Shown here: in pieces, positions 10,777-23,508 of the stretch
Numbering within the stretch: position 1 is the stretch's first letter
Layout: each line of letters begins with the position of its first letter
Assembly (NCBI GenBank): GCA_028752905.1
Contig: JAQNBH010000013.1
Span: 22,193,477-22,257,476 of the forward strand
Length of the DNA: 64,000 bases
Source: Cladorhizidae sp. MBARI D1340-BT2
Taxonomy: Eukaryota > Porifera > Demospongiae > Poecilosclerida > Cladorhizidae
Reading direction: 5' to 3'
Made by a program: the position numbers and the translations under genes
The notes under the pieces: generated by a model
Told to the model about the DNA's origin: nothing
Database searches by the model: none
What the model saw: only the letters and a program-made list of their open reading frames with translations

Positions 10777-11870
10777 CAAGACCATGTCCCAGATTTTGTC
10801 AACTGATAGAGAAGGCCCTTATATGCAACATGTCAACAGATTATCAATAAATGTAGTGGTTTTTCACTGGCAGGCCACCGCTTTGGCAACTGGAAAACGC
10901 CAGGAAATATCGCAAACCTTACCACTTCAAATCACCATAACTTGCTAATACTTAGAGTACTCAAACTTTTGGCACGTACAAAAGACAGATAATTAGAAGG
11001 GCTATCCGGTGATATAAAAATTATCTTTTTTGGGTAAAGTGTAGAACAGTTATGAGCTTTACGGCAAAAAAACAAGATTTTTGGGGGGGAAATGAGAAAC
11101 ATATAGACCAAATTAGGGCAAATATCAAGATAGAGAACACATAATGAAACCTATCATTCGAATCATATCAAGTCCATTACAGTGAAGTTTGCAGAATATT
11201 ATGGATGTTTGATATCAACAGAGAGCACAGGGAGAGACCAATCTTAATAGATATATATCAAGTTTATTCAGTGAAGTGTGGAGAATCTATGAAGCTAACC
11301 TGTCTAGCATCAAGATAGAGAACACATAGAGAAACCTATCATTCGAGTCATATCAAGTCCATTACAGTGAAGTATGCATAATAAATGTTTTTTTGTATCA
11401 ACAGAGAGCACAGAGAGAGACCTGTCTTAATAGCTATATATCAATGAAGTTTGGAGAATCCATGAAGCTAACATATTTAGCATCAAGAGAGAGCAGAGAG
11501 AAACCTATCTTGTGATTCTATCAAGTCCATTACTGTGAAGTATGCAGAATATACGGATGTTTGGTATCAAGAGAGAGAACAGAGAGAGGCCTACCTTTAG
11601 AGCTATATATCAAGTCTATTAATTGAAGTGTAGAGAATCTATGAAGCTAACATGTTTAGCACAAGATAGAGAACACTGAGAGATACCTATCTTGCAAGTC
11701 CATTACAGTGAAGTGTGCAGAATATATGGATGTTTGGTATCAAGAGAGAGCACTTAGAGAGTCCTATCTTAATAGCTATACATCAACTCTATTCAGTGAA
11801 GTGTGGATAATCTACGAAGCTAACATGTTTACCATCAAGTAAGAGTACAATTCATAACTGCCCTAATTAA
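10777..11870 (+). repeat. Unit 12, L, TG start
   Basis: Markers: cttatatgcaac, caaactttt/cacgta, G-form m3, m4 T5-G7-A3, T7 (not T8) in the second X run. Partner is unit 19. Confidence 0.93.
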
Positions 11871-12438
11871 CAAGACCAAAGTCCCAGATTTTGTCAACTG
11901 ATAGAGAAGGCCCTTATCTGCAACATATCAACAGATTATCAATAAATGTAGTGGTTTTTCACTGGCAGGCCACCGCTTTGGCAACTGGAAAACGCCAGGA
12001 AATATCGCAAACCTTACCATTTCAAATCACCATAACTTGCTAATACTTAGAGTACTCAAAAATTTGGCACGTACAAAAGACAGATAATTAGAAGGGCTAT
12101 CCGGTGATATAAAAATTATCTTTTTTGGATAAAGTTTAGAAAAGTTATGAGCTTTACGGCAAAAAAACAAGATTTTTGGGGGGGAAATGAGAAACATATA
12201 GACCAAATTAGGGCAAATATCAAGATAGAGAACACATAATGAAACCTATCATTCGAATCATATCAAGTCCATTACAGTGAAGTGTGCAGAATATATGGAT
12301 GTTTGTATCAAGAGAGAGCACTTAGAGAGTCCTATCTTAATAGCTTTACATCAAGTCTATTCAGTGAAGTGTGGATAATCTACGAAGCTAACATGTTTAG
12401 CATCAAGTAAGAGTACAATTCATAACTGCCCTAATTAA
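11871..12438 (+). repeat. Unit 13, S, AA start
   Basis: Markers: taccatttcaaatc, caaaaattt, A-form m3, m4 T5-G7-A3. Partners are units 20 and 34. Confidence 0.93.
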
Positions 12439-13532
12439 CAAGACCATGTCCCAGATTTTGTCAACTGATAGAGAAGGCCCTTATATGCAACATGTCAACA
12501 GATTATCAATAAATGTAGTGGTTTTTCACTGGCAGGCCACCGCTTTGGCAACTGGAAAACGCCAGGAAATATCGCAAACCTTACCACTTCAAATCACCAT
12601 AACTTGCTAATACTTAGAGTACTCAAAAATGTGGCACATACAAAAGACAGATAATTAGAAGGGCTATCCAGTGATATAAAAATTATCTTTTTTGGATAAA
12701 GTTTAGAACAGTTATGAGCTTTACGGCAAAAAAACAAGATTTTTGGGGGGGAAATGAGAAACATATAGACCAAATTAGGGCAAATATCAAGATAGAGAAC
12801 ACATAATGAAACCTATCATTCGAATCATATCAAGTCCATTACAGTGAAGTTTGCAGAATATTATGGATGTTTGATATCAACAGAGAGCACAGGGAGAGAC
12901 CAATCTTAATAGATATATATCAAGTTTATTCAGTGAAGTGTGGAGAATCTATGAAGCTAACCTGTCTAGCATCAAGATAGAGAACACATAGAGAAACCTA
13001 TCATTCGAGTCATATCAAGTCCATTACAGTGAAGTATGCATAATAAATGTTTTTTTGTATCAACAGAGAGCACAGAGAGAGACCTGTCTTAATAGCTATA
13101 TATCAATGAAGTTTGGAGAATCCATGAAGCTAACATATTTAGCATCAAGAGAGAGCAGAGAGAAACCTATCTTGTGATTCTATCAAGTCCATTACTGTGA
13201 AGTATGCAGAATATACGGATGTTTGGTATCAAGAGAGAGAACAGAGAGAGGCCTACCTTTAGAGCTATATATCAAGTCTATTAATTGAAGTGTAGAGAAT
13301 CTATGAAGCTAACATGTTTAGCACAAGATAGAGAACACTGAGAGATACCTATCTTGCAAGTCCATTACAGTGAAGTGTGCAGAATATATGGATGTTTGGT
13401 ATCAAGAGAGAGCACTTAGAGAGTCCTATCTTAATAGCTATACATCAACTATATTCAGTGAAGTGTGGATAATCTACGAAGCTAACATGTTTACCATCAA
13501 GTAAGAGTACAATTCATAACTGCCCTAATTAA
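12439..13532 (+). repeat. Unit 14, L, TG start
   Basis: Rare combination: caaaaatgt/cacata, ctatccagtg, m3 ggataaagtttagaacag, and aactatattc in the last Y. Shared only with units 21 and 35 among the L units. Confidence 0.93.
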
Positions 13533-14100
13533 CAAGACCAAAGTCCCAGATTTTGTCAACTGATAGAGAAGGCCCTTATCTGCAACATATCAACAGATTA
13601 TCAATAAATGTAGTGGTTTTTCACTGGCAGGCCACCGCTTTGGCAACTGGAAAACGCCAGGAAATATCGCAAACCTTACCATTTCAAATCACCATAACTT
13701 GCTAATACTTAGAGTACTCAAAAATTTGGCACGTACAAAAGACAGATAATTAGAAGGGCTATCCGGTGATATAAAAATTATCTTTTTTGGATAAAGTTTA
13801 GAAAAGTTATGAGCTTTACGGCAAAAAAACAAGATTTTTGGGGGGGAAATGAGAAACATATAGACCAAATTAGGGCAAATATCAAGATAGAGAACACATA
13901 ATGAAACCTATCATTCGAATCATATCAAGTCCATTACAGTGAAGTGTGCAGAATATATGGATGTTTGTATCAAGAGAGAGCACTTAGAGAGTCCTATCTT
14001 AATAGCTTTACATCAAGTCTATTCAGTGAAGTGTGGATAATCTACGAAGCTAACATGTTTAGCATCAAGTAAGAGTACAATTCATAACTGCCCTAATTAA
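13533..14100 (+). repeat. Unit 15, S, AA start
   Basis: Same markers as unit 13 (taccatttcaaatc, A-form m3, m4 T5-G7-A3). Partners are units 22 and 36. Confidence 0.93.
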
Positions 14101-14667
14101 CAAGACCATGTCCCAGATTTTGTCAACTGATAGAGAAGGCCCTTATATGCAACATGTCAACAGATTATCAATAAATGTAGTGGTTTTTCACTGGCAGGCC
14201 ACCGCTTTGGCAACTGGAAAACGCCAGGAAATATCGCAAACCTTACCACTTCAAATCACCATAACTTGCTAATACTTAGAGTACTCAAACTTTTGGCACG
14301 TACAAAAGACAGATAATTAGAAGGGCTATCCGGTGATATAAAAATTATCTTTTTTGGATAAAGTGTAGAACAGTTATGAGCTTTACGGCAAAAAAACAAG
14401 ATTTTTGGGGGGGAAATGAGAAACATATAGACCAAATTAGGGCAAATATCAAGATAGAGAACACATAATGAAACCTATCATTCGAATCATATCAAGTCCA
14501 TTACAGTGAAGTGTGCAGAATATATGGATGTTTGTATCAAGAGAGAGCACTTAGAGAGTCCTATCTTAATAGCTTTACATCAAGTCTATTCAGTGAAGTG
14601 TGGATAATCTACGAAGCTAACATGTTTAGCATCAAGTAAGAGTACAATTCATAACTGCCCTAATTAA
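14101..14667 (+). repeat. Unit 16, S with TG start; duplication joint
   Basis: S units in zone 2 almost always start AA. The core (cttatatgcaac, caaactttt, m3 ggataaagtgtagaacag, m4 T5-G7-A3) equals that of the L unit at 19655. The tail is S-type. It is best read as a chimera of a unit 23-like head and a unit 9-like tail, formed where the 5554-bp segment was duplicated. The crossover lies between the m4 run (about 14416) and the S-specific gtttgtatc (about 14530). Confidence 0.85.
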
Positions 14668-15762
14668 CAAGACCATGTCCCAGATTTTGTCAACTGATAG
14701 AGAAGGCCCTTATCTGCAACATGTCAACAGATTATCAATAAATGTAGTGGTTTTTCACTGGCAGGCCACCGCTTTGGCAACTGGAAAACGCCAGGAAATA
14801 TCGCAAACCTTACCACTTCAAATCACCATAACTTGCTAATACTTAGAGTACTCAAACTTTTGGCACATACAAAAGACAGATAATTAGAAGGGCTATCCGG
14901 TGATATAAAAATTATCTTTTTTGGGTAAAGTTTAGAACAGTTATGAGCTTTACGGCAAAAAAACAAGATTTTTTGGGGGAAAATGAGAAACATATAGACC
15001 AAATTAGGGCAAATATCAAGATAGAGAACACATAATGAAACCTATCATTCGAATCATATCAAGTCCATTACAGTGAAGTTTGCAGAATATTATGGATGTT
15101 TGATATCAACAGAGAGCACAGGGAGAGACCAATCTTAATAGATATATATCAAGTTTATTCAGTGAAGTGTGGAGAATCTATGAAGCTAACCTGTCTAGCA
15201 TCAAGATAGAGAACACATAGAGAAACCTATCATTCGAGTCATATCAAGTCCATTACAGTGAAGTATGCATAATAAATGTTTTTTTTGTATCAACAGAGAG
15301 CACAGAGAGAGACCTGTCTTAATAGCTATATATCAATGAAGTTTGGAGAATCCATGAAGCTAACATATTTAGCATCAAGAGAGAGCAGAGAGAAACCTAT
15401 CTTGTGATTCTATCAAGTCCATTACTGTGAAGTATGCAGAATATACGGATGTTTGGTATCAAGAGAGAGAACAGAGAGAGGCCTACCTTTAGAGCTATAT
15501 ATCAAGTCTATTAATTGAAGTGTAGAGAATCTATGAAGCTAACATGTTTAGCACAAGATAGAGAACACTGAGAGATACCTATCTTGCAAGTCCATTACAG
15601 TGAAGTGTGCAGAATATATGGATGTTTGGTATCAAGAGAGAGCACTTAGAGAGTCCTATCTTAATAGCTATACATCAACTCTATTCAGTGAAGTGTGGAT
15701 AATCTACGAAGCTAACATGTTTACCATCAAGTAAGAGTACAATTCATAACTGCCCTAATTAA
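14668..15762 (+). repeat. Unit 17, L, TG start
   Basis: Copy of unit 10 (cacata, gggtaaagtttagaacag, T6-G5-A4). It differs in the second X run: g-T8-g here against g-T7-gg in unit 10. Confidence 0.93.
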
Positions 15763-16330
15763 CAAGACCAAAGTCCCAGATTTTGTCAACTGATAGAGAA
15801 GGCCCTTATCTGCAACATATCAACAGATTATCAATAAATGTAGTGGTTTTTCACTGGCAGGCCACCGCTTTGGCAACTGGAAAACGCCAGGAAATATCGC
15901 AAACCTTACCATTTCAAATCACCATAACTTGCTAATACTTAGAGTACTCAAAAATTTGGCACGTACAAAAGACAGATAATTAGAAGGGCTATCCGGTGAT
16001 ATAAAAATTATCTTTTTTGGATAAAGTTTAGAAAAGTTATGAGCTTTACGGCAAAAAAACAAGATTTTTTGGGGGGAAATGAGAAACATATAGACCAAAT
16101 TAGGGCAAATATCAAGATAGAGAACACATAATGAAACCTATCATTCGAATCATATCAAGTCCATTACAGTGAAGTGTGCAGAATATATGGATGTTTGTAT
16201 CAAGAGAGAGCACTTAGAGAGTCCTATCTTAATAGCTTTACATCAAGTCTATTCAGTGAAGTGTGGATAATCTACGAAGCTAACATGTTTAGCATCAAGT
16301 AAGAGTACAATTCATAACTGCCCTAATTAA
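15763..16330 (+). repeat. Unit 18, S, AA start
   Basis: Copy of unit 11 (taccatttcaaatc, T6-G6-A3). Confidence 0.93.
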
Positions 16331-17424
16331 CAAGACCATGTCCCAGATTTTGTCAACTGATAGAGAAGGCCCTTATATGCAACATGTCAACAGATTATCA
16401 ATAAATGTAGTGGTTTTTCACTGGCAGGCCACCGCTTTGGCAACTGGAAAACGCCAGGAAATATCGCAAACCTTACCACTTCAAATCACCATAACTTGCT
16501 AATACTTAGAGTACTCAAACTTTTGGCACGTACAAAAGACAGATAATTAGAAGGGCTATCCGGTGATATAAAAATTATCTTTTTTGGGTAAAGTGTAGAA
16601 CAGTTATGAGCTTTACGGCAAAAAAACAAGATTTTTGGGGGGGAAATGAGAAACATATAGACCAAATTAGGGCAAATATCAAGATAGAGAACACATAATG
16701 AAACCTATCATTCGAATCATATCAAGTCCATTACAGTGAAGTTTGCAGAATATTATGGATGTTTGATATCAACAGAGAGCACAGGGAGAGACCAATCTTA
16801 ATAGATATATATCAAGTTTATTCAGTGAAGTGTGGAGAATCTATGAAGCTAACCTGTCTAGCATCAAGATAGAGAACACATAGAGAAACCTATCATTCGA
16901 GTCATATCAAGTCCATTACAGTGAAGTATGCATAATAAATGTTTTTTTGTATCAACAGAGAGCACAGAGAGAGACCTGTCTTAATAGCTATATATCAATG
17001 AAGTTTGGAGAATCCATGAAGCTAACATATTTAGCATCAAGAGAGAGCAGAGAGAAACCTATCTTGTGATTCTATCAAGTCCATTACTGTGAAGTATGCA
17101 GAATATACGGATGTTTGGTATCAAGAGAGAGAACAGAGAGAGGCCTACCTTTAGAGCTATATATCAAGTCTATTAATTGAAGTGTAGAGAATCTATGAAG
17201 CTAACATGTTTAGCACAAGATAGAGAACACTGAGAGATACCTATCTTGCAAGTCCATTACAGTGAAGTGTGCAGAATATATGGATGTTTGGTATCAAGAG
17301 AGAGCACTTAGAGAGTCCTATCTTAATAGCTATACATCAACTCTATTCAGTGAAGTGTGGATAATCTACGAAGCTAACATGTTTACCATCAAGTAAGAGT
17401 ACAATTCATAACTGCCCTAATTAA
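16331..17424 (+). repeat. Unit 19, L, TG start
   Basis: Copy of unit 12 (cttatatgcaac, G-form m3, T7 run). Its tail also begins the segment repeated at an offset of 12699 bp. Confidence 0.93.
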
Positions 17425-17992
17425 CAAGACCAAAGTCCCAGATTTTGTCAACTGATAGAGAAGGCCCTTATCTGCAACATATCAACAGATTATCAATAAA
17501 TGTAGTGGTTTTTCACTGGCAGGCCACCGCTTTGGCAACTGGAAAACGCCAGGAAATATCGCAAACCTTACCATTTCAAATCACCATAACTTGCTAATAC
17601 TTAGAGTACTCAAAAATTTGGCACGTACAAAAGACAGATAATTAGAAGGGCTATCCGGTGATATAAAAATTATCTTTTTTGGATAAAGTTTAGAAAAGTT
17701 ATGAGCTTTACGGCAAAAAAACAAGATTTTTGGGGGGGAAATGAGAAACATATAGACCAAATTAGGGCAAATATCAAGATAGAGAACACATAATGAAACC
17801 TATCATTCGAATCATATCAAGTCCATTACAGTGAAGTGTGCAGAATATATGGATGTTTGTATCAAGAGAGAGCACTTAGAGAGTCCTATCTTAATAGCTT
17901 TACATCAAGTCTATTCAGTGAAGTGTGGATAATCTACGAAGCTAACATGTTTAGCATCAAGTAAGAGTACAATTCATAACTGCCCTAATTAA
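17425..17992 (+). repeat. Unit 20, S, AA start
   Basis: Copy of unit 13; partner at +12699 is unit 34. Confidence 0.93.
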
Positions 17993-19086
17993 CAAGACCA
18001 TGTCCCAGATTTTGTCAACTGATAGAGAAGGCCCTTATATGCAACATGTCAACAGATTATCAATAAATGTAGTGGTTTTTCACTGGCAAGCCACCGCTTT
18101 GGCAACTGGAAAACGCCAGGAAATATCGCAAACCTTACCACTTCAAATCACCATAACTTGCTAATACTTAGAGTACTCAAAAATGTGGCACATACAAAAG
18201 ACAGATAATTAGAAGGGCTATCCAGTGATATAAAAATTATCTTTTTTGGATAAAGTTTAGAACAGTTATGAGCTTTACGGCAAAAAAACAAGATTTTTGG
18301 GGGGGAAATGAGAAACATATAGACCAAATTAGGGCAAATATCAAGATAGAGAACACATAATGAAACCTATCATTCGAATCATATCAAGTCCATTACAGTG
18401 AAGTTTGCAGAATATTATGGATGTTTGATATCAACAGAGAGCACAGGGAGAGACCAATCTTAATAGATATATATCAAGTTTATTCAGTGAAGTGTGGAGA
18501 ATCTATGAAGCTAACCTGTCTAGCATCAAGATAGAGAACACATAGAGAAACCTATCATTCGAGTCATATCAAGTCCATTACAGTGAAGTATGCATAATAA
18601 ATGTTTTTTTGTATCAACAGAGAGCACAGAGAGAGACCTGTCTTAATAGCTATATATCAATGAAGTTTGGAGAATCCATGAAGCTAACATATTTAGCATC
18701 AAGAGAGAGCAGAGAGAAACCTATCTTGTGATTCTATCAAGTCCATTACTGTGAAGTATGCAGAATATACGGATGTTTGGTATCAAGAGAGAGAACAGAG
18801 AGAGGCCTACCTTTAGAGCTATATATCAAGTCTATTAATTGAAGTGTAGAGAATCTATGAAGCTAACATGTTTAGCACAAGATAGAGAACACTGAGAGAT
18901 ACCTATCTTGCAAGTCCATTACAGTGAAGTGTGCAGAATATATGGATGTTTGGTATCAAGAGAGAGCACTTAGAGAGTCCTATCTTAATAGCTATACATC
19001 AACTATATTCAGTGAAGTGTGGATAATCTACGAAGCTAACATGTTTACCATCAAGTAAGAGTACAATTCATAACTGCCCTAATTAA
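17993..19086 (+). repeat. Unit 21, L, TG start
   Basis: Copy of unit 14 (caaaaatgt/cacata, ccagtg, aactatattc) with one private change, ggcaagcc, in the GC-rich patch. Unit 35 lacks that change, so it arose after the duplication. Confidence 0.93.
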
Positions 19087-19654
19087 CAAGACCAAAGTCC
19101 CAGATTTTGTCAACTGATAGAGAAGGCCCTTATCTGCAACATATCAACAGATTATCAATAAATGTAGTGGTTTTTCACTGGCAGGCCACCGCTTTGGCAA
19201 CTGGAAAACGCCAGGAAATATCGCAAACCTTACCATTTCAAATCACCATAACTTGCTAATACTTAGAGTACTCAAAAATTTGGCACGTACAAAAGACAGA
19301 TAATTAGAAGGGCTATCCGGTGATATAAAAATTATCTTTTTTGGATAAAGTTTAGAAAAGTTATGAGCTTTACGGCAAAAAAACAAGATTTTTGGGGGGG
19401 AAATGAGAAACATATAGACCAAATTAGGGCAAATATCAAGATAGAGAACACATAATGAAACCTATCATTCGAATCATATCAAGTCCATTACAGTGAAGTG
19501 TGCAGAATATATGGATGTTTGTATCAAGAGAGAGCACTTAGAGAGTCCTATCTTAATAGCTTTACATCAAGTCTATTCAGTGAAGTGTGGATAATCTACG
19601 AAGCTAACATGTTTAGCATCAAGTAAGAGTACAATTCATAACTGCCCTAATTAA
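19087..19654 (+). repeat. Unit 22, S, AA start
   Basis: Copy of unit 15; partner at +12699 is unit 36. Confidence 0.93.
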
Positions 19655-20748
19655 CAAGACCATGTCCCAGATTTTGTCAACTGATAGAGAAGGCCCTTAT
19701 ATGCAACATGTCAACAGATTATCAATAAATGTAGTGGTTTTTCACTGGCAGGCCACCGCTTTGGCAACTGGAAAACGCCAGGAAATATCGCAAACCTTAC
19801 CACTTCAAATCACCATAACTTGCTAATACTTAGAGTACTCAAACTTTTGGCACGTACAAAAGACAGATAATTAGAAGGGCTATCCGGTGATATAAAAATT
19901 ATCTTTTTTGGATAAAGTGTAGAACAGTTATGAGCTTTACGGCAAAAAAACAAGATTTTTGGGGGGGAAATGAGAAACATATAGACCAAATTAGGGCAAA
20001 TATCAAGATAGAGAACACATAATGAAACCTATCATTCGAATCATATCAAGTCCATTACAGTGAAGTTTGCAGAATATTATGGATGTTTGATATCAACAGA
20101 GAGCACAGGGAGAGACCAATCTTAATAGATATATATCAAGTTTATTCAGTGAAGTGTGGAGAATCTATGAAGCTAACCTGTCTAGCATCAAGATAGAGAA
20201 CACATAGAGAAACCTATCATTCGAGTCATATCAAGTCCATTACAGTGAAGTATGCATAATAAATGTTTTTTTGTATCAACAGAGAGCACAGAGAGAGACC
20301 TGTCTTAATAGCTATATATCAATGAAGTTTGGAGAATCCATGAAGCTAACATATTTAGCATCAAGAGAGAGCAGAGAGAAACCTATCTTGTGATTCTATC
20401 AAGTCCATTACTGTGAAGTATGCAGAATATACGGATGTTTGGTATCAAGAGAGAGAACAGAGAGAGGCCTACCTTTAGAGCTATATATCAAGTCTATTAA
20501 TTGAAGTGTAGAGAATCTATGAAGCTAACATGTTTAGCACAAGATAGAGAACACTGAGAGATACCTATCTTGCAAGTCCATTACAGTGAAGTGTGCAGAA
20601 TATATGGATGTTTGGTATCAAGAGAGAGCACTTAGAGAGTCCTATCTTAATAGCTATACATCAACTCTATTCAGTGAAGTGTGGATAATCTACGAAGCTA
20701 ACATGTTTACCATCAAGTAAGAGTACAATTCATAACTGCCCTAATTAA
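19655..20748 (+). repeat. Unit 23, L, TG start
   Basis: Core equals unit 16 (m3 ggataaagtgtagaacag) but with a full L tail; partner at +12699 is unit 37. Confidence 0.93.
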
Positions 20749-21316
20749 CAAGACCAAAGTCCCAGATTTTGTCAACTGATAGAGAAGGCCCTTATCTGCA
20801 ACATATCAACAGATTATCAATAAATGTAGTGGTTTTTCACTGGCAGGCCACCGCTTTGGCAACTGGAAAACGCCAGGAAATATCGCAAACCTTACCACTT
20901 CAAATCACCATAACTTGCTAATACTTAGAGTACTCAAAAATTTGGCACGTACAAAAGACAGATAATTAGAAGGGCTATCCGGTGATATAAAAATTATCTT
21001 TTTTGGGTAAAGTGTAGAACAGTTATGAGCTTTACGGCAAAAAAACAAGATTTTTGGGGGGAAAATGAGAAACATATAGACCAAATTAGGGCAAATATCA
21101 AGATAGAGAACACATAATGAAACCTATCATTCGAATCATATCAAGTCCATTACAGTGAAGTGTGCAGAATATATGGATGTTTGTATCAAGAGAGAGCACT
21201 TAGAGAGTCCTATCTTAATAGCTTTACATCAAGTCTATTCAGTGAAGTGTGGATAATCTACGAAGCTAACATGTTTAGCATCAAGTAAGAGTACAATTCA
21301 TAACTGCCCTAATTAA
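20749..21316 (+). repeat. Unit 24, S, AA start; probable deletion joint
   Basis: Its head (caaaaattt/cacgta) matches unit 38. Its m3 and m4 (gggtaaagtgtagaacag, T5-G6-A4) match unit 40. The parallel segment at 33448-35678 has S-L-S where this copy has a single S. A crossover between unit 38-like and unit 40-like S units, between about 20950 and 20998, would delete one 1663-bp L-S pair and leave exactly this unit. Confidence 0.75.
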
Positions 21317-22411
21317 CAAGACCATGTCCCAGATTTTGTCAACTGATAGAGAAGGCCCTTATCTGCAACATGTCAACAGATTATCAATAAATGTAGTGGT
21401 TTTTCACTGGCAGGCCACCGCTTTGGCAACTGGAAAACGCCAGGAAATATCGCAAACCTTACCACTTCAAATCACCATAACTTGCTAATACTTAGAGTAC
21501 TCAAATATTTGGCACGTACAAAAGACAGATAATTAGAAGGGCTATCCGGTGATATAAAAATTATCTTTTTTGGGTAAAGTGTAGAACAGTTATGAGCTTT
21601 ACGGCAAAAAAACAAGATTTTTTGGGGGGAAATGAGAAACATATAGACCAAATTAGGGCAAATATCAAGATAGAGAACACATAATGAAACCTATCATTCG
21701 AATCATATCAAGTCCATTACAGTGAAGTTTGCAGAATATTATGGATGTTTGATATCAACAGAGAGCACAGGGAGAGACCAATCTTAATAGATATATATCA
21801 AGTTTATTCAGTGAAGTGTGGAGAATCTATGAAGCTAACCTGTCTAGCATCAAGATAGAGAACACATAGAGAAACCTATCATTCGAGTCATATCAAGTCC
21901 ATTACAGTGAAGTATGCATAATAAATGTTTTTTTTGTATCAACAGAGAGCACAGAGAGAGACCTGTCTTAATAGCTATATATCAATGAAGTTTGGAGAAT
22001 CCATGAAGCTAACATATTTAGCATCAAGAGAGAGCAGAGAGAAACCTATCTTGTGATTCTATCAAGTCCATTACTGTGAAGTATGCAGAATATACGGATG
22101 TTTGGTATCAAGAGAGAGAACAGAGAGAGGCCTACCTTTAGAGCTATATATCAAGTCTATTAATTGAAGTGTAGAGAATCTATGAAGCTAACATGTTTAG
22201 CACAAGATAGAGAACACTGAGAGATACCTATCTTGCAAGTCCATTACAGTGAAGTGTGCAGAATATATGGATGTTTGGTATCAAGAGAGAGCACTTAGAG
22301 AGTCCTATCTTAATAGCTATACATCAACTCTATTCAGTGAAGTGTGGATAATCTACGAAGCTAACATGTTTACCATCAAGTAAGAGTACAATTCATAACT
22401 GCCCTAATTAA
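21317..22411 (+). repeat. Unit 25, L, TG start
   Basis: Markers: caaatattt/cacgta, G-form m3, m4 T6-G6-A3. Partner at +14362 is unit 41. Confidence 0.93.
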
Positions 22412-23508
22412 CAAGACCAAAGTCCCAGATTTTGTCAACTGATAGAGAAGGCCCTTATCTGCAACATATCAACAGATTATCAATAAATGTAGTGGTTTTT
22501 CACTGGCAGGCCACCGCTTTGGCAACTGGAAAACGCCAGGAAATATCGCAAACCTTACCACTTCAAATCACCATAACTTGCTAATACTTAGAGTACTCAA
22601 ACTTTTGGCACATACAAAAGACAGATAATTAGAAGGGCTATCCGGTGATATAAAAATTATCTTTTTTGGGTAAAGTGTAGAACAGTTATGAGCTTTACGG
22701 CAAAAAAAACAAGATTTTTGGGGGGAAAATGAGAAACATATAGACCAAATTAGGGCAAATATCAAGATAGAGAACACATAATGAAACCTATCATTCGAAT
22801 CATATCAAGTCCATTACAGTGAAGTTTGCAGAATATTATGGATGTTTGATATCAACAGAGAGCACAGGGAGAGACCAATCTTAATAGATATATATCAAGT
22901 TTATTCAGTGAAGTGTGGAGAATCTATGAAGCTAACCTGTCTAGCATCAAGATAGAGAACACATAGAGAAACCTATCATTCGAGTCATATCAAGTCCATT
23001 ACAGTGAAGTATGCATAATAAATGTTTTTTTTGTATCAACAGAGAGCACAGAGAGAGACCTGTCTTAATAGCTATATATCAATGAAGTTTGGAGAATCCA
23101 TGAAGCTAACATATTTAGCATCAAGAGAGAGCAGAGAGAAACCTATCTTGTGATTCTATCAAGTCCATTACTGTGAAGTATGCAGAATATACGGATGTTT
23201 GGTATCAAGAGAGAGAACAGAGAGAGGCCTACCTTTAGAGCTATATATCAAGTCTATTAATTGAAGTGTAGAGAATCTATGAAGCTAACATGTTTAGCAC
23301 AAGATAGAGAACACTGAGAGATACCTATCTTGCAAGTCCATTACAGTGAAGTGTGCAGAATATATGGATGTTTGGTATCAAGAGAGAGCACTTAGAGAGT
23401 CCTATCTTAATAGCTATACATCAACTCTATTCAGTGAAGTGTGGATAATCTACGAAGCTAACATGTTTACCATCAAGTAAGAGTACAATTCATAACTGCC
23501 CTAATTAA
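22412..23508 (+). repeat. Unit 26, L, AA start (1097 bp)
   Basis: L following L. Markers: caaactttt/cacata, G-form m3, an A8 run (cggcaaaaaaaacaag) instead of A7, m4 T5-G6-A4. Two bases longer than a TG-start L because of the AA start and A8. Partner at +14362 is unit 42. Confidence 0.93.

Larger units (their letters stand above)
9114..14667 (+). repeat. Segmental duplication A, copy 1 (5554 bp)
   Basis: Units 10-16 parallel units 17-23 unit by unit at an offset of exactly 5554 bp. They share unit-specific combinations: cacata with T6-G5-A4, taccatttcaaatc with T6-G6-A3, and caaaaatgt with aactatattc. Copy 1 ends in the chimeric unit 16. Confidence 0.85.
14668..20221 (+). repeat. Segmental duplication A, copy 2 (5554 bp)
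   Basis: Begins with unit 17 and runs into the L unit 23, whose core equals that of unit 16. The end given is the length-matched limit; the true homology limit lies inside unit 23. Confidence 0.8.

Noticed and set aside
22568..22777. Minus-strand open frame of 69 codons with a hydrophobic N-terminus, repeated at 23665, 26425, 36930, 38027, 40787 and 62231
   Set aside because: It lies over the core and the start of the first monomer. It is open only in units with the A8 run and closed in the A7 majority. Its hydrophobic look comes from T-rich satellite sequence. No conserved start context or family was recognised.
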